Below, piece by piece: positions 50,302 to 59,389 of a DNA stretch of 64,000 nt. Source of the stretch: Devosia enhydra (GTDB lineage: Bacteria; Pseudomonadota; Alphaproteobacteria; Rhizobiales; Devosiaceae); NCBI RefSeq assembly GCF_900119845.1, contig NZ_FPKU01000003.1, positions 158,145-222,144 on the forward strand, read 5' to 3'. A program made the position numbers and the translations under genes. How positions within the stretch are numbered: position 1 is the stretch's first letter; each line of letters opens with the position of its first letter. The notes under the pieces are model-generated. The model did no database searches. It saw only the letters and a list, made by a program, of their open reading frames with translations, and had not been told where the DNA came from.

Positions 50302-52116
50302 TTATGGCAGCGCGAATTGCCGCGAAATCGTTCCGGGCTCCAGCCCGGTCTGCCGCATGGCCTGGGTGTGGCGGATGTCCTTGAAGACGGATTTCATGGC
50401 CTGCTCGAGCGGGCCTCTTGTCGGCTCCGCAAGCCCGTGCGGCAGGCAGATGTGCCGAATGGAGGCGAGAGCCGGGCCGGCATGGCCGGTCTCGGCAAGG
50501 GTCGGAACATCCGGCATCAATGAAAATCTCTGCCGGGTGAGGCTGAGAAGGGCGCGGAGCTCACCGGCCCGCACCGCCGGCAGGCTGATGCCGGATCCCA
50601 GGCAGGCAATGTCGGTTTCTCCGGAGAGGAACCGCGCGATATGCTCCAGGCTGCCGCTGTAGTGGCGATACTGGAACCGCACGCGCGCGGCGGCCTCGAT
50701 GATCATCGCGCCGAGATGGGCCGGCGTCCCGCGTCCGGATGTGCCCACGACGATGCCGCCGGGGTTCAGCGCCGCGTCGCGCACGAGGTCGCGCATCGAG
50801 CCGTAGCGACACTCCGCCCGCACGAACAGAACGAAAGGGTCGATCGCGTGGCAGGCCAGCGGGTCAAACCGCGACATGTCGGGGTTCCTCGCCGCGCGCA
50901 TCAGCCATTCGGGCACCCCTGCCGCCTCGTCCGCCAGCACGGCTTCGTTGACGAAGACGAGCTCGTAGCCATCCGCGGGCAGGTTTGAGAGGCGGTCGAG
51001 CGTCGCAGGCGTTGGCAGCACATCGCAATTGATCACGCTGACCGGCTGGCCGAGCTGTTCCTGAAGCAGCGGCGCCAGAATGCGGGCACCCACATCGGTG
51101 ATCCCGCCGCTCGCCCAGGGCACGTGCAGCCGGATCGGGCGATGCGGATAGCGATCGGCGATGCCTTCACCGGGATGCGGCGGGCAGGAGGGCTTGGGGT
51201 TTCCCGAGGGCGCTTTCCGTTGCCCATGCGCAGCGAAGCGGCGCTTCGCGTCATCGCCATGCGGCACGATGTGCAGCACCCGGAACCGCTCATCGGCCCA
51301 GAGGCTCGCATGCCAAATATCTGCCGAATAGGGCCCGATCGGCGAGCGACCGACCTCAATGGTCTGGTGATCGAGGAATTCCGGCAGGTCGTTGCGGCTG
51401 AGCTGGGCGCTGGCCTTGAGCCACAGCGAGCAGAGACGCGCGTCGGCCAGCACGTCGTTGAGCAAGGCCTGCCATTGCGGGCTGGCAGGGGCTTTCTGGA
51501 GGCGAATCCGCAGCAGTGCGATCAGCCGCATGGCCATCTGGTCGAAATTGCTCACGCTTCGGCGCAGATAGGCGTGGGCCGCGTGGCTTTCGCACATGAG
51601 TTCGAGCAGGAATTTTCCGGCGATGTCCTCGAGCGCGGCGTCGCGGCTCTCATAGCCCAGAAACACCACCGCGAACGCGGTATTGGCGTCCCAGATCCTG
51701 TCTTCCTGGTCGATGAGGCATGCCGGATGTCCGGCCCGCCCCAGCACCTTGAGAACGGTGGATTCGATGGCCTGGAGATCATCCTGCCGGGGACCGGGCA
51801 GGTCCTGCAGGAAGCCGGCAAGGCCGATGAGCCGTCGACGCCCCGGCCAGTTGAGGTCGAGCGCGTCGCAGATGCGGGTGAGCGTATCCAGCGTCGGCAA
51901 TTGCCGGCCGCATTCGATGCGGTTGATATGGCCCTTGTCGGTGCCGATGGCGACCGCCAGGTCTTCCTGCGACCACGGCCGGTTCAGATAGTCCTGACGC
52001 AATTGCAACCGGAAGTTGCGGATATGCTGACCGAGCAGCAGATAGGGGAAGTCGTCCTTCTGCCCTGCGCCCTGGCGCGCATGCCTCTCGCTGGTATCCG
52101 ATCGCGGCCTGTCCAT
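50302..52116 (-). CDS. XRE-type regulator fused to a cytoplasmic TctC-like solute-binding domain
   Basis: 604 residues with GGGAGGA before the ATG. Residues about 28-90 are an XRE helix-turn-helix (WSQEDLAVAIGTDKGHINRI). Residues about 115-295 resemble the ligand-binding half of MmyB-like regulators or a PAS fold (ACLIDQEDRIWDANTAFAVV). Residues about 325-604 align along their whole length with TctC/Bug binding proteins (IRLHVPWASGGITDVGARIL, ADGYELVFVNEA, VVGTSGRGTPAHLGAM, MPDVPTLAETG). No signal peptide or membrane span separates the domains, so the binding domain must be cytoplasmic. It lies at the downstream end of the tct and CoA-transferase block and probably senses the imported carboxylate or its derivative. 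Confidence 0.88.
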   Translation of the reverse strand: MDRPRSDTSERHARQGAGQKDDFPYLLLGQHIRNFRLQLRQDYLNRPWSQEDLAVAIGTDKGHINRIECGRQLPTLDTLTRICDALDLNWPGRRRLIGLAGFLQDLPGPRQDDLQAIESTVLKVLGRAGHPACLIDQEDRIWDANTAFAVVFLGYESRDAALEDIAGKFLLELMCESHAAHAYLRRSVSNFDQMAMRLIALLRIRLQKAPASPQWQALLNDVLADARLCSLWLKASAQLSRNDLPEFLDHQTIEVGRSPIGPYSADIWHASLWADERFRVLHIVPHGDDAKRRFAAHGQRKAPSGNPKPSCPPHPGEGIADRYPHRPIRLHVPWASGGITDVGARILAPLLQEQLGQPVSVINCDVLPTPATLDRLSNLPADGYELVFVNEAVLADEAAGVPEWLMRAARNPDMSRFDPLACHAIDPFVLFVRAECRYGSMRDLVRDAALNPGGIVVGTSGRGTPAHLGAMIIEAAARVRFQYRHYSGSLEHIARFLSGETDIACLGSGISLPAVRAGELRALLSLTRQRFSLMPDVPTLAETGHAGPALASIRHICLPHGLAEPTRGPLEQAMKSVFKDIRHTQAMRQTGLEPGTISRQFALP

Positions 52117-52211
52117 TGGCTGTCCTCCCGAGCCCCCTCTACCGCCGACGACCGCGCCCCGAAACTCGCAATAGGTCGAAAGCCTCCAGGCGAGCCTCCC
52201 CTCCCGCGCCC

Positions 52212-53423
52212 TCAGAGTGTGCCCGACTGCCGTAATGCGGCGATACGATCGGGGGAGAGCCCGAGAAGCCCCTCCAGCACCGACGCCGTGTCCTGGCCGA
52301 GGGCGGGCGCTGGCGAGGGCACCTTCTCGCGCATGTTGGAGAGTTTTATCGGATTGCCGGTATAGACCATCGGCCCGCGAACGGGATCATCGACGTCCTC
52401 GATCATGCGGCGGGCGCGTAACTGCTCGCAGGCGAGCAGGTCGGCCGCATCCTGCACCGGGGCGGCCGGCAGGTCGGCGGCGGAAAAGAGGGCGACGACC
52501 TCGTCGCGCGTCTTGTCCTCGGCCCACTCTTCCAGCATCGGCCTCAACACCGTGTCGAACCGCGCGCCGCGCGCGGCATCGGGGTTGAGGTCGGGGTGAT
52601 CGAGCAGGTCCTGCCGGTCGATCATGGCGCAGAAGCGCTGCCACATCGGCGCGCCCATCAACGTCATCACCACGTAGCCATCCTTGACCTTGAAGCTGCC
52701 GAGCGGGTTCTCGCGACTGTCGCGCCCGCGGGTCGGCACCTCGCCGGTCAGGTAGGTGCGCAGCACGGCGCGCTGCGAGAAGCTGGCGAGACAGTCATAC
52801 ATCGAGATGTCGACATGCTGGCCGACGCCGGTCCTTGCCCGATGCTGCAAGGCGAGCAGCGTGCCCGACAAAGCGAATATGCCGGCCACCAGATCGCCGA
52901 GCGCCACACCCGTCGGGATGGGCGGGCCATCGGCCTCTCCGGTGATATCCATGATGCCGCCCATCGCCTGGGCGATCAGGTTGAAGGCCGGCCGATGCAT
53001 CATCGGGCTGGGATAGATGTCGTCATGGCCAAAGCCGCTGAGCGAGGTGTAGATGATGGCCGGATTGATGGCCTTGAGCTCCTCATAGCCAAAGCCGAGG
53101 CGCTTGAGCGTTGCGGGCGTGAAGTTCTCGACCACGATGTCGCTCTTGGCGACGAGGTCGCGAAAGATCGCCTTGCCCTCGTCGGAGCGCAGGTTGAGCG
53201 CAAGCCCCTTCTTGCCGCGATTGAGATAGGCAGCCACGTGATCGATGTCGCGCCCGTCGGTCGATCGCGCGACAAGGCGCCGCGCCATATCGCCACCGGC
53301 CGGGTTCTCGATCTTGATGACCTCGGCGCCGTTCTGCGCGAGGAAAAGGGTCATGTAGGGCCCGGCGAGCACGTGGCTCAGGTCGAGCACGCGGATGCCC
53401 TCGAGCGGTCGGGTCTCTGTCAT
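52212..53423 (-). CDS. CoA-transferase, CaiB/BaiF family (class III)
   Basis: 403 residues from the ATG at 53423, one base after the crotonase stop. The family opening LEGIRVLDLSHVLAGPYMT, the EVIKIENPAGGD motif with the catalytic aspartate region further on (probably D at about 169), and the C-terminal VYTGNPIKLS are all present. It would move CoA from a donor acyl-CoA to a carboxylic acid, activating the imported substrate for the crotonase and MaoC-like enzymes encoded just upstream. Confidence 0.93.
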   Translation of the reverse strand: MTETRPLEGIRVLDLSHVLAGPYMTLFLAQNGAEVIKIENPAGGDMARRLVARSTDGRDIDHVAAYLNRGKKGLALNLRSDEGKAIFRDLVAKSDIVVENFTPATLKRLGFGYEELKAINPAIIYTSLSGFGHDDIYPSPMMHRPAFNLIAQAMGGIMDITGEADGPPIPTGVALGDLVAGIFALSGTLLALQHRARTGVGQHVDISMYDCLASFSQRAVLRTYLTGEVPTRGRDSRENPLGSFKVKDGYVVMTLMGAPMWQRFCAMIDRQDLLDHPDLNPDAARGARFDTVLRPMLEEWAEDKTRDEVVALFSAADLPAAPVQDAADLLACEQLRARRMIEDVDDPVRGPMVYTGNPIKLSNMREKVPSPAPALGQDTASVLEGLLGLSPDRIAALRQSGTL

Positions 53424-53424
53424 G

Positions 53425-54222
53425 TCACTTCCCCGTCCAGCGCGGCGCCCGCTTTTCCCGGAACGCCATCGGGCCCTCGCGCCCATCCTCGGTCAGGCGC
53501 ATCTGGGCCATATAATATTCCTCGAGCGCGGTGCTGCCCGTAGGCAGGGCCATCAGGGTCTGCATGATTTCCTTGCTGCGCTGCACCGCCAGGGGCGACA
53601 TGCGGCAGAGCTGTTCGGCCCAGCGCAGGGCCTCGGGCAGTACCTCATCGGGCGCCACCACCCTGTTGACGAGACCCACCTCGCGCGCCCGTTCGGCCCC
53701 GATGCGCTGGCCCGACAGGATGAGCTCGGCAGCCACCGCATAGGGCAATTGCCGCAGGATCCGGCCGGCCCCGCCGATCTGCCCGATATTGACGTGAAGA
53801 TCGCCGATCCATGCCGTTTCGCTCATGATGCGCAGATCGCAGCTGAGCAGCAGGCCGAGCCCGCCCCCGACGGCAAAGCCGTTGATGGCCCCCACGATGG
53901 GCTTGTTGATGCCGAACTTGTGCAGGTGCGCGCCGAAATCGCCATAGCTGGGATGGCGCGGATCGTAGCGGGGCACCAGCTTGCCCTGCTGCTGGAAGGC
54001 GCTCAACTCCTTGACGTCGCGGCCGGCGCAGAACGCATCCTTGCCCGCCGCGGTGACCACGGCGCACCAGATGTCGTCATTGCCGCGGATTTCCCGCCAC
54101 GCGGTGCTGAGTTCGCCCTGCATGGTGTCGTCATAGGCGTTGCGCGCCTCGGGGCGATTGAGGGTGACGATGGCGATATGGTCGCGGCGCTCGAAAGTGA
54201 TGGTCTTGAAATCTGAGAGCAT
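53425..54222 (-). CDS. Enoyl-CoA hydratase/isomerase family protein
   Basis: 265 residues. Oxyanion-hole segments AFCAGRDVKEL and AINGFAVGGGLGLLL are clear. The position of the usual catalytic glutamate (AxFxxPE) reads IGDLHVNIGQIGG, without Glu, so the chemistry may not be simple hydration; some crotonases act as isomerases, lyases or thioesterases. Lies between the MaoC-like and CoA-transferase genes with short gaps. Confidence 0.9.
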   Translation of the reverse strand: MLSDFKTITFERRDHIAIVTLNRPEARNAYDDTMQGELSTAWREIRGNDDIWCAVVTAAGKDAFCAGRDVKELSAFQQQGKLVPRYDPRHPSYGDFGAHLHKFGINKPIVGAINGFAVGGGLGLLLSCDLRIMSETAWIGDLHVNIGQIGGAGRILRQLPYAVAAELILSGQRIGAERAREVGLVNRVVAPDEVLPEALRWAEQLCRMSPLAVQRSKEIMQTLMALPTGSTALEEYYMAQMRLTEDGREGPMAFREKRAPRWTGK

Positions 54223-54237
54223 GAGGATTGCTTTCGG

Positions 54238-55137
54238 TCAGGAACGAATGGAATGCGCCGCGCTCGCCTGGCCGGCGAGGACGCACAGCCCGGCCGGGGT
54301 CTCGGCCCAGACCTCTGCGGTGACGCGTGTGTCGGTGCGCGATAGGATGCGGGCGCCGGCCGCAAAGGGCTGGTCGACGAGCAACGGGGCGGTGAAGGCG
54401 ACGGCGATGTGGCCGTGGTCGGTCCAGCCGGCACCGAAATAGACGCCCATGAGCTCGGAGACCGCCGCCAGGGTCTGCAGGCCCGAGGCGATCGTGCCCG
54501 CCAGCCCTGCCTGCCGGGCGATCGCCGGGTCATTGTGAATGTTGTTCCAGCTCGTACCCGCAAAGACCGTCAGGTGTTCCTGCGTCAGTCTTTTCTCGAG
54601 CGGCTTGAGCAAGGCGCCCTCGACAGCCTCGTCCGCATGGGCCGCGACCGGGCCTTCGCGGGGTGGCGGAGCGGCGTCGGCCGGAGCGACGGACTTTGCG
54701 ACCCCCGGCTTCAGCGCCCTGATATGGGTCGACCGTTGCCGCATCAGCAGGCGACCGTCACGGTCGCTGACATCCGCTTCGAGGACGATGTACTGCTTGT
54801 CGCGCTTGATGAATTTTTCCGTGTGCCGTCCCGTGATCACATAGGTCGATCCGACGACCGGGCAGCCATGAAAGAAGCACTCGTGCTTGACATGCATGCC
54901 GGCCCCACCGCTGGCGATGTCGTAATGCGTCGCGATGACGTCCCGGGCCTCCCGGCAGAGCAGAACGGGATGGGCGCGATGCACGCCATCGGGTCCGGGC
55001 AGCAGATGGCCGGGTGAAAAGTCATCCACCGAATAGGCAAACCCACGAAGGAGGGCGTTGTCGACATCGACCATCACGGGCCCGAACGTCTCGCCCACTT
55101 CCATGATTTCCCAGCGGCGTTCCTTGAGCGCTGTCAT
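54238..55137 (-). CDS. MaoC-like dehydratase with two hot-dog domains
   Basis: 299 residues. Residues about 1-150 are a FAS1-dehydratase-like hot-dog domain; residues about 185-290 are a second, with the MaoC hydratase motif NNIHNDPAIARQAGL followed by GTIASGLQTLA (catalytic Asp/His expected here). Similar double hot-dog proteins hydrate or dehydrate acyl-CoAs such as mesaconyl-C4-CoA or enoyl-CoA. It fits a pathway of carboxylate activation and (de)hydration. Exact substrate unknown. Confidence 0.82.
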   Translation of the reverse strand: MTALKERRWEIMEVGETFGPVMVDVDNALLRGFAYSVDDFSPGHLLPGPDGVHRAHPVLLCREARDVIATHYDIASGGAGMHVKHECFFHGCPVVGSTYVITGRHTEKFIKRDKQYIVLEADVSDRDGRLLMRQRSTHIRALKPGVAKSVAPADAAPPPREGPVAAHADEAVEGALLKPLEKRLTQEHLTVFAGTSWNNIHNDPAIARQAGLAGTIASGLQTLAAVSELMGVYFGAGWTDHGHIAVAFTAPLLVDQPFAAGARILSRTDTRVTAEVWAETPAGLCVLAGQASAAHSIRS

Positions 55138-55248
55138 CGTCCTGCTTTCTCACCGGGTGTGCGGCCGCGTCTCTGCGGACCCGGACCCGGCGGCCTTGGC
55201 TTCGTTCGGAATTGAGGGACGGGGCACCCTGCCCCGCCCCGATGGAGA

Positions 55249-56223
55249 TCAGTTGCGCGGGCGCTGTGCCAGTTCCACCAGCGGACGCGCCGCTTCATGG
55301 TTGGCCCGCACATAGGCGTCGTAGTCCTCGCCTGCGATCACTTCGACGCTGAGATTGCTCGCGGCGGCCCGGGCCTGGTGCTCTGGGCTGCTTGCGACCT
55401 CGGCGAAGGCTGCGCGCAGCTTTTCGAGCACGGGCGCCGGAACCCCGTCGGGCACGGCAAAGCCGCGGGTCGAGACCATCACCAGATCGGGATATCCCTG
55501 CTCGACGGCCGTCGGAATGTCGGGCAGAGCCGGCGACCGTTCGGGCGAGAGAATGGCCAGCGGGCGGAGCCCTTCGAGGAACGAACTGGTGGTGAAGGCA
55601 ATGTCGGTGCGCCCGCCCCGGAACTGCGTCATGCTTTCCGATGCGCCGTTGAAATGGGCGATGCGCAGGCGGCTGTCGGCGACGCGCTCGAGCTGCAACT
55701 GAGCCAGATGCTCGGGGGTCAGCAGGCCCGAGGTGGCAACGCGCAGTTCACCCGGCCGGGCGGCAACGTCGGCGACGAGCTGTCCGAGGTCCTGATACGG
55801 GCTCTCGGGCAGCACCGCGATGATGAGGGGCTCGGCAACGTGGTTGATGAGATAGTCAAAGGAGTCGATATCGAACGCCGCCTGCCGCTCCGGCACGAGG
55901 ATGATCGTGTCGAACGCGGGCTGGTTGACGGCCCCGATGGTGTAGCCATCGGCCGGCGCATTGGCCAGTTCGGTAAGCCCGAGCTGCGAACCGGCGCCCG
56001 GCAGGTTCTCCACCACCACCGACACGCCGAGCGTGCGCTCGAGGTCTTCGGCAACGAGCCGGGCGCCCAGATCGGTGCCGCCGCCGGCCGAAAACGGCAC
56101 GATCAGGCGGATCGACTGGTTGGGATACTCGGCCTGTGCGCTGGCAGGTACAATCGCCAGTGCCATGGCAGCCAGCGAGACCGCCAGCGGCGCGATGAGG
56201 CGTAAGGTCTTCAGGGCCTGCAT
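55249..56223 (-). CDS. tctC: Tripartite tricarboxylate transporter substrate-binding protein TctC
   Basis: 324 residues with a signal peptide (core LIAPLAVSLAAMALAIV, cleavage near ASAQ). Family motifs: IRLIVPFSAGGGTDLGAR, VVVENLPGAGSQLG and ADGYTIG. It binds a carboxylate in the periplasm and hands it to TctAB. GGGAGGAA precedes the start. The same fold recurs, without the signal, in the regulator at 50302. Confidence 0.94.
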   Translation of the reverse strand: MQALKTLRLIAPLAVSLAAMALAIVPASAQAEYPNQSIRLIVPFSAGGGTDLGARLVAEDLERTLGVSVVVENLPGAGSQLGLTELANAPADGYTIGAVNQPAFDTIILVPERQAAFDIDSFDYLINHVAEPLIIAVLPESPYQDLGQLVADVAARPGELRVATSGLLTPEHLAQLQLERVADSRLRIAHFNGASESMTQFRGGRTDIAFTTSSFLEGLRPLAILSPERSPALPDIPTAVEQGYPDLVMVSTRGFAVPDGVPAPVLEKLRAAFAEVASSPEHQARAAASNLSVEVIAGEDYDAYVRANHEAARPLVELAQRPRN

Positions 56224-56236
56224 AGAAATTCCTCCC

Positions 56237-57769
56237 TCAGGGTTTTTGGTCCGCCTTGCCGGCGGGGTTGGAAAAGCGGGACGAGAGGCGCTTGACGGGC
56301 CGCAGCCCGGACAGCACCGAAACAGCGACCACCAGAAAGGCCAGCCCGAGCAGGCCCGCCGAGACCGGTGTCGTCACGAAGACGGACGCATCGCCGTCCG
56401 AAAGCTCGAGCGACTGGCGCAGGGCGCGCTCGAGAAGCGGGCCCAGAATGATGGCGATGACCAGGGGCACGGTGGGCCAGTCGAGCTTCTTGAAGATGTA
56501 GCCCAGCACCCCGAACGCAATCATCACCATCACGTCGAAGGTGTTGTTGCGCAGCGTGAAGGCGCCCAGCAGGCAGAAGATCAGGATCGCGACATGCAGG
56601 TAGCGCGAGGGGATGCGCAGGATCTGCACCCACACATGCACGAGTGGAAAATTGAGAATGAACAGCACGACATTGCCGACGATGAAGCTGCCGATCACGG
56701 TCCAGACGATTTCGGGGTGATCGACGAACAGGAAGGGTCCCGGCGTGATGCCATTGATCATGAAGGCGCCCATCATCACCGCCAGGGTGGCGGTGCCGGG
56801 AATGCCGAGCGTCAGCAGCGGCACCATCGAGGCCTGGGCATGCGCATTGTTGGACGCCTCGGCGCTCGCGACGCCCTCGATCGCACCATGACCAAAGCGT
56901 TCGGGGTGCTTGGACACGCGCTTTTCGAGCGCATAGGCCATGAAGGTCGGCACGATACCCGCCATGCCGGGGATGATGCCCAGTGCAAAACCCACCCCCG
57001 TGCCCCGCGTGATTGCGAGCGCCGCGTCCTTGCGCTCCTCCTTGAAGGGCAGCAAAGACGTGATCTTGCGGGTGATCGGCTGGGGCGAGCGCTCCTCCAA
57101 GCTTGCCAGCAATTCGCTGATGCCGAAAAGGCCCATGATGACGGGCACCAGTTGCACGCCATCGAAGAGATTGTGATTGCCGAACGTGAAGCGCGGCGCG
57201 CCTTGCACCGGGTCGAGGCCAACCAGCCCGAGCATGAGCCCGATCATGGTCATCGCAAACGCCGCCAGCAGCGACCCGCCCCGGAAGCTCATCACGAGAC
57301 TGAGGCCGACCACCAGGAGGGCGAACATCTCGACGGGGCCGAAGCGCAGTGCCAGCGACGACAGCGGCAGCGCCAGCACCATCAAGAGGAAAGTCCCGAC
57401 CAGGCCTGCGAACAGCGAGCCGATCGCCGCGATCCCGAGGGCGGCGCCGGCCCGGCCGGACTTGGCCATCGGGTGACCGTCGAGGCAGGTGACGACGGAG
57501 GTCGATTCCCCCGGCACGTTGACCAGAACCGAGGTGATCGTGCCGCCATACTGGGTGCCGAAATAGATCGCCGAGAGCATGACGATGGCCGGCACCGGGC
57601 CCAGATCGTAGGTGAACGGGATGAGGATCGCCATCGCCGCCGCCGGACCCAGTCCGGGCAGCACGCCCACCAGCGTCCCGATGATGCAGCCGACAAAGGC
57701 AAAGAGCAGGTTGGAGGGCTCGAGCGCCGCAGATATGCCCTGTACCCAGAGCCCAAAAGTGCTGTCCAT
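56237..57769 (-). CDS. tctA: Tripartite tricarboxylate transporter large permease TctA
   Basis: 510 residues, about 11-12 membrane spans. The family signature GVLPGLGPAAAMAILIPFTY and the second PG-rich loop ALGIIPGMAGIVPTFMAYAL are both present. It transports the carboxylate, coupled to an ion gradient. It lies 13 bases upstream of tctC. Confidence 0.95.
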   Translation of the reverse strand: MDSTFGLWVQGISAALEPSNLLFAFVGCIIGTLVGVLPGLGPAAAMAILIPFTYDLGPVPAIVMLSAIYFGTQYGGTITSVLVNVPGESTSVVTCLDGHPMAKSGRAGAALGIAAIGSLFAGLVGTFLLMVLALPLSSLALRFGPVEMFALLVVGLSLVMSFRGGSLLAAFAMTMIGLMLGLVGLDPVQGAPRFTFGNHNLFDGVQLVPVIMGLFGISELLASLEERSPQPITRKITSLLPFKEERKDAALAITRGTGVGFALGIIPGMAGIVPTFMAYALEKRVSKHPERFGHGAIEGVASAEASNNAHAQASMVPLLTLGIPGTATLAVMMGAFMINGITPGPFLFVDHPEIVWTVIGSFIVGNVVLFILNFPLVHVWVQILRIPSRYLHVAILIFCLLGAFTLRNNTFDVMVMIAFGVLGYIFKKLDWPTVPLVIAIILGPLLERALRQSLELSDGDASVFVTTPVSAGLLGLAFLVVAVSVLSGLRPVKRLSSRFSNPAGKADQKP

Positions 57770-57826
57770 GTCTCTCCCCGGATCTTATAGGCCCCGTCCT
57801 GGTGCGGGTCTAAGTGCCGATGCGGC

Positions 57827-58357
57827 CTAAAAGCCCAACGGGCCCACCGGCAGGCGGACATGCAGGGCAGCAAAGAGGAAGAAGACCGCGGGCGCCCCCA
57901 CCAGCCCGGCGAGAACGGCGATCACCGGTCGCGTGCCGTAAAGCAGCAGCAGCGCCGTGATCATCGCGGCCGCCGCGATGTTGAAGCCAATCGGCTGGAG
58001 AGCGAAGCCGGTCAGCACGAGGATGACGATGGTGCCGCCGATCCGCATGCGGGCCAGGGTCCGGTCTTCGGCGAGGTCCGCTTCACCATCCGTCGGGAGT
58101 GGAGGGTTTCCCGCAGGTGAGCTGCCGAAGATCAGCATGCCGAGCGCCGCAAGCAGACAGAGCGAACCCACCCACATGGGGAAAAATCCGCTGCCCGGCC
58201 CGAGCCAGTCCATATAGGGATAGGACGAGGCCTCGAGGACGAACGCCGCGCACACAATAGCGAGCACGGCCGCCGCGAGCCGCTTCGCCCCGAAGCGCGT
58301 CAGGGGATTGGTGGGTCTTCGTCCGGCCGGTGCCTGGCTGCTGTGCAGTGTGCTCAT
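57827..58357 (-). CDS. tctB: Tripartite tricarboxylate transporter small permease TctB
   Basis: 176 residues from the ATG at 58357 (AAGG upstream; an earlier in-frame codon gives an unlikely extension). Four spans, with the TctB feature DWLGPGSGFFPMWVGSLCLL near the start. It is the first gene of the tct operon. The 279-base gap upstream (58358-58636) should hold the promoter; an imperfect GC inverted repeat TTGAGGGGG/CCCCCAA is visible near 58448-58473. Confidence 0.88.
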   Translation of the reverse strand: MSTLHSSQAPAGRRPTNPLTRFGAKRLAAAVLAIVCAAFVLEASSYPYMDWLGPGSGFFPMWVGSLCLLAALGMLIFGSSPAGNPPLPTDGEADLAEDRTLARMRIGGTIVILVLTGFALQPIGFNIAAAAMITALLLLYGTRPVIAVLAGLVGAPAVFFLFAALHVRLPVGPLGF

Positions 58358-58636
58358 GGTTGCGACCTTAACGCACCGATCCCCGATCGCGATTGCCGGG
58401 GTAAGCAACAGCACGCCTGGCGGTGGAGGATCAGCCCGGACGCACGTTGAGGGGGCTCGCTGCGTCCCCCAAGTGAAGAGCGTTTTCGTCGTTCATTTTG
58501 GGGGCTACGACCCGGAAGCCGAGCGGCAACGCGGTTTTGCTCTCATCAACAGGTGCATGGCGCATGATTTCATCGTCATGGCACGTGAGTGCACGGTTTT
58601 CCGACAGAATTTCACGGGCTTGCGTGCGGTATTTGA

Positions 58637-59389
58637 TTACCGTGCGGTGGTGTCAGCCAATCCGTTGCGGCGGCGCAGGAGGCGTTCGAGGGCCATCAAT
58701 CCGTCATTGATCAGGATGGCCAGGGCCCCCACGATCAGCCCGCCCTGCAGCACGAAAGCGGTGTTGTTGGTCGTCAGCCCCGCGATGATAACTTCACCTA
58801 AGGTCTTGGCGGCAACAGTGGATCCGATCGTGGCGGTGGAGAGCGCGATCACCGCCGACACCCTGATGCCGGTCAGCATCACCGGCAGGGCCAGTGGCAG
58901 TTCCACCCGCGCCAGCCGCTGCCAGCCTGTCATCCCCATGCCGCGCGCCGCCTCCCGCACCTCGCGCGAAACGCCCGAAAGCCCGGCGATGGCATTTTCG
59001 AAAATGGGCAGAAGGCCATAGAGAAATAATGCAACAAGGGTCGGCTCGGTCCCGAACCCCAGCACCGGCACCGCCATCGCCAGCACCGCAACCGGCGGAA
59101 ACGTCTGGCCGATATGAGAAATACTGCGGCTGAGCGGCAAAAATTCCGCCCCGAACGGCCGCGTCACGACGATGGCAAGGCCCACCGCCACCAGCGTTGC
59201 CGCCAGGGTCGCCACAAGCGTGATCCCGAGATGGCTCAAGGTGATGTCGACGAGGCTGCCCTGGGCATAGATCGCCGGTGCGCCGTATCGCGTCAGGGGC
59301 TCGAACACCGGCGCAAAGCTTTGTGGCGTAACGAGAAATGCCACCAGCACCAACAGCAGGACAGTGCGCATCACCGCCCCCGCCGTCAT
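58637..59389 (-). CDS. yehW: ABC permease, YehW/OpuC type
   Basis: 250 residues from the ATG in an ATGA overlap with the ATPase gene. Six spans; the ATPase-contact loop is EVREAARGMGMTGWQRL with LPLALPVMLTGIR. Its length and last position match YehW in the YehZYXW (OsmU) system for glycine betaine-type osmolytes. Confidence 0.88.
   Translation of the reverse strand: MTAGAVMRTVLLLVLVAFLVTPQSFAPVFEPLTRYGAPAIYAQGSLVDITLSHLGITLVATLAATLVAVGLAIVVTRPFGAEFLPLSRSISHIGQTFPPVAVLAMAVPVLGFGTEPTLVALFLYGLLPIFENAIAGLSGVSREVREAARGMGMTGWQRLARVELPLALPVMLTGIRVSAVIALSTATIGSTVAAKTLGEVIIAGLTTNNTAFVLQGGLIVGALAILINDGLMALERLLRRRNGLADTTAR

Noticed and set aside
55961-57790. A 609-residue plus-strand frame across tctA
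   Set aside because: It is the antisense shadow of TctA; His/Gln/Asp-rich low-complexity translation.
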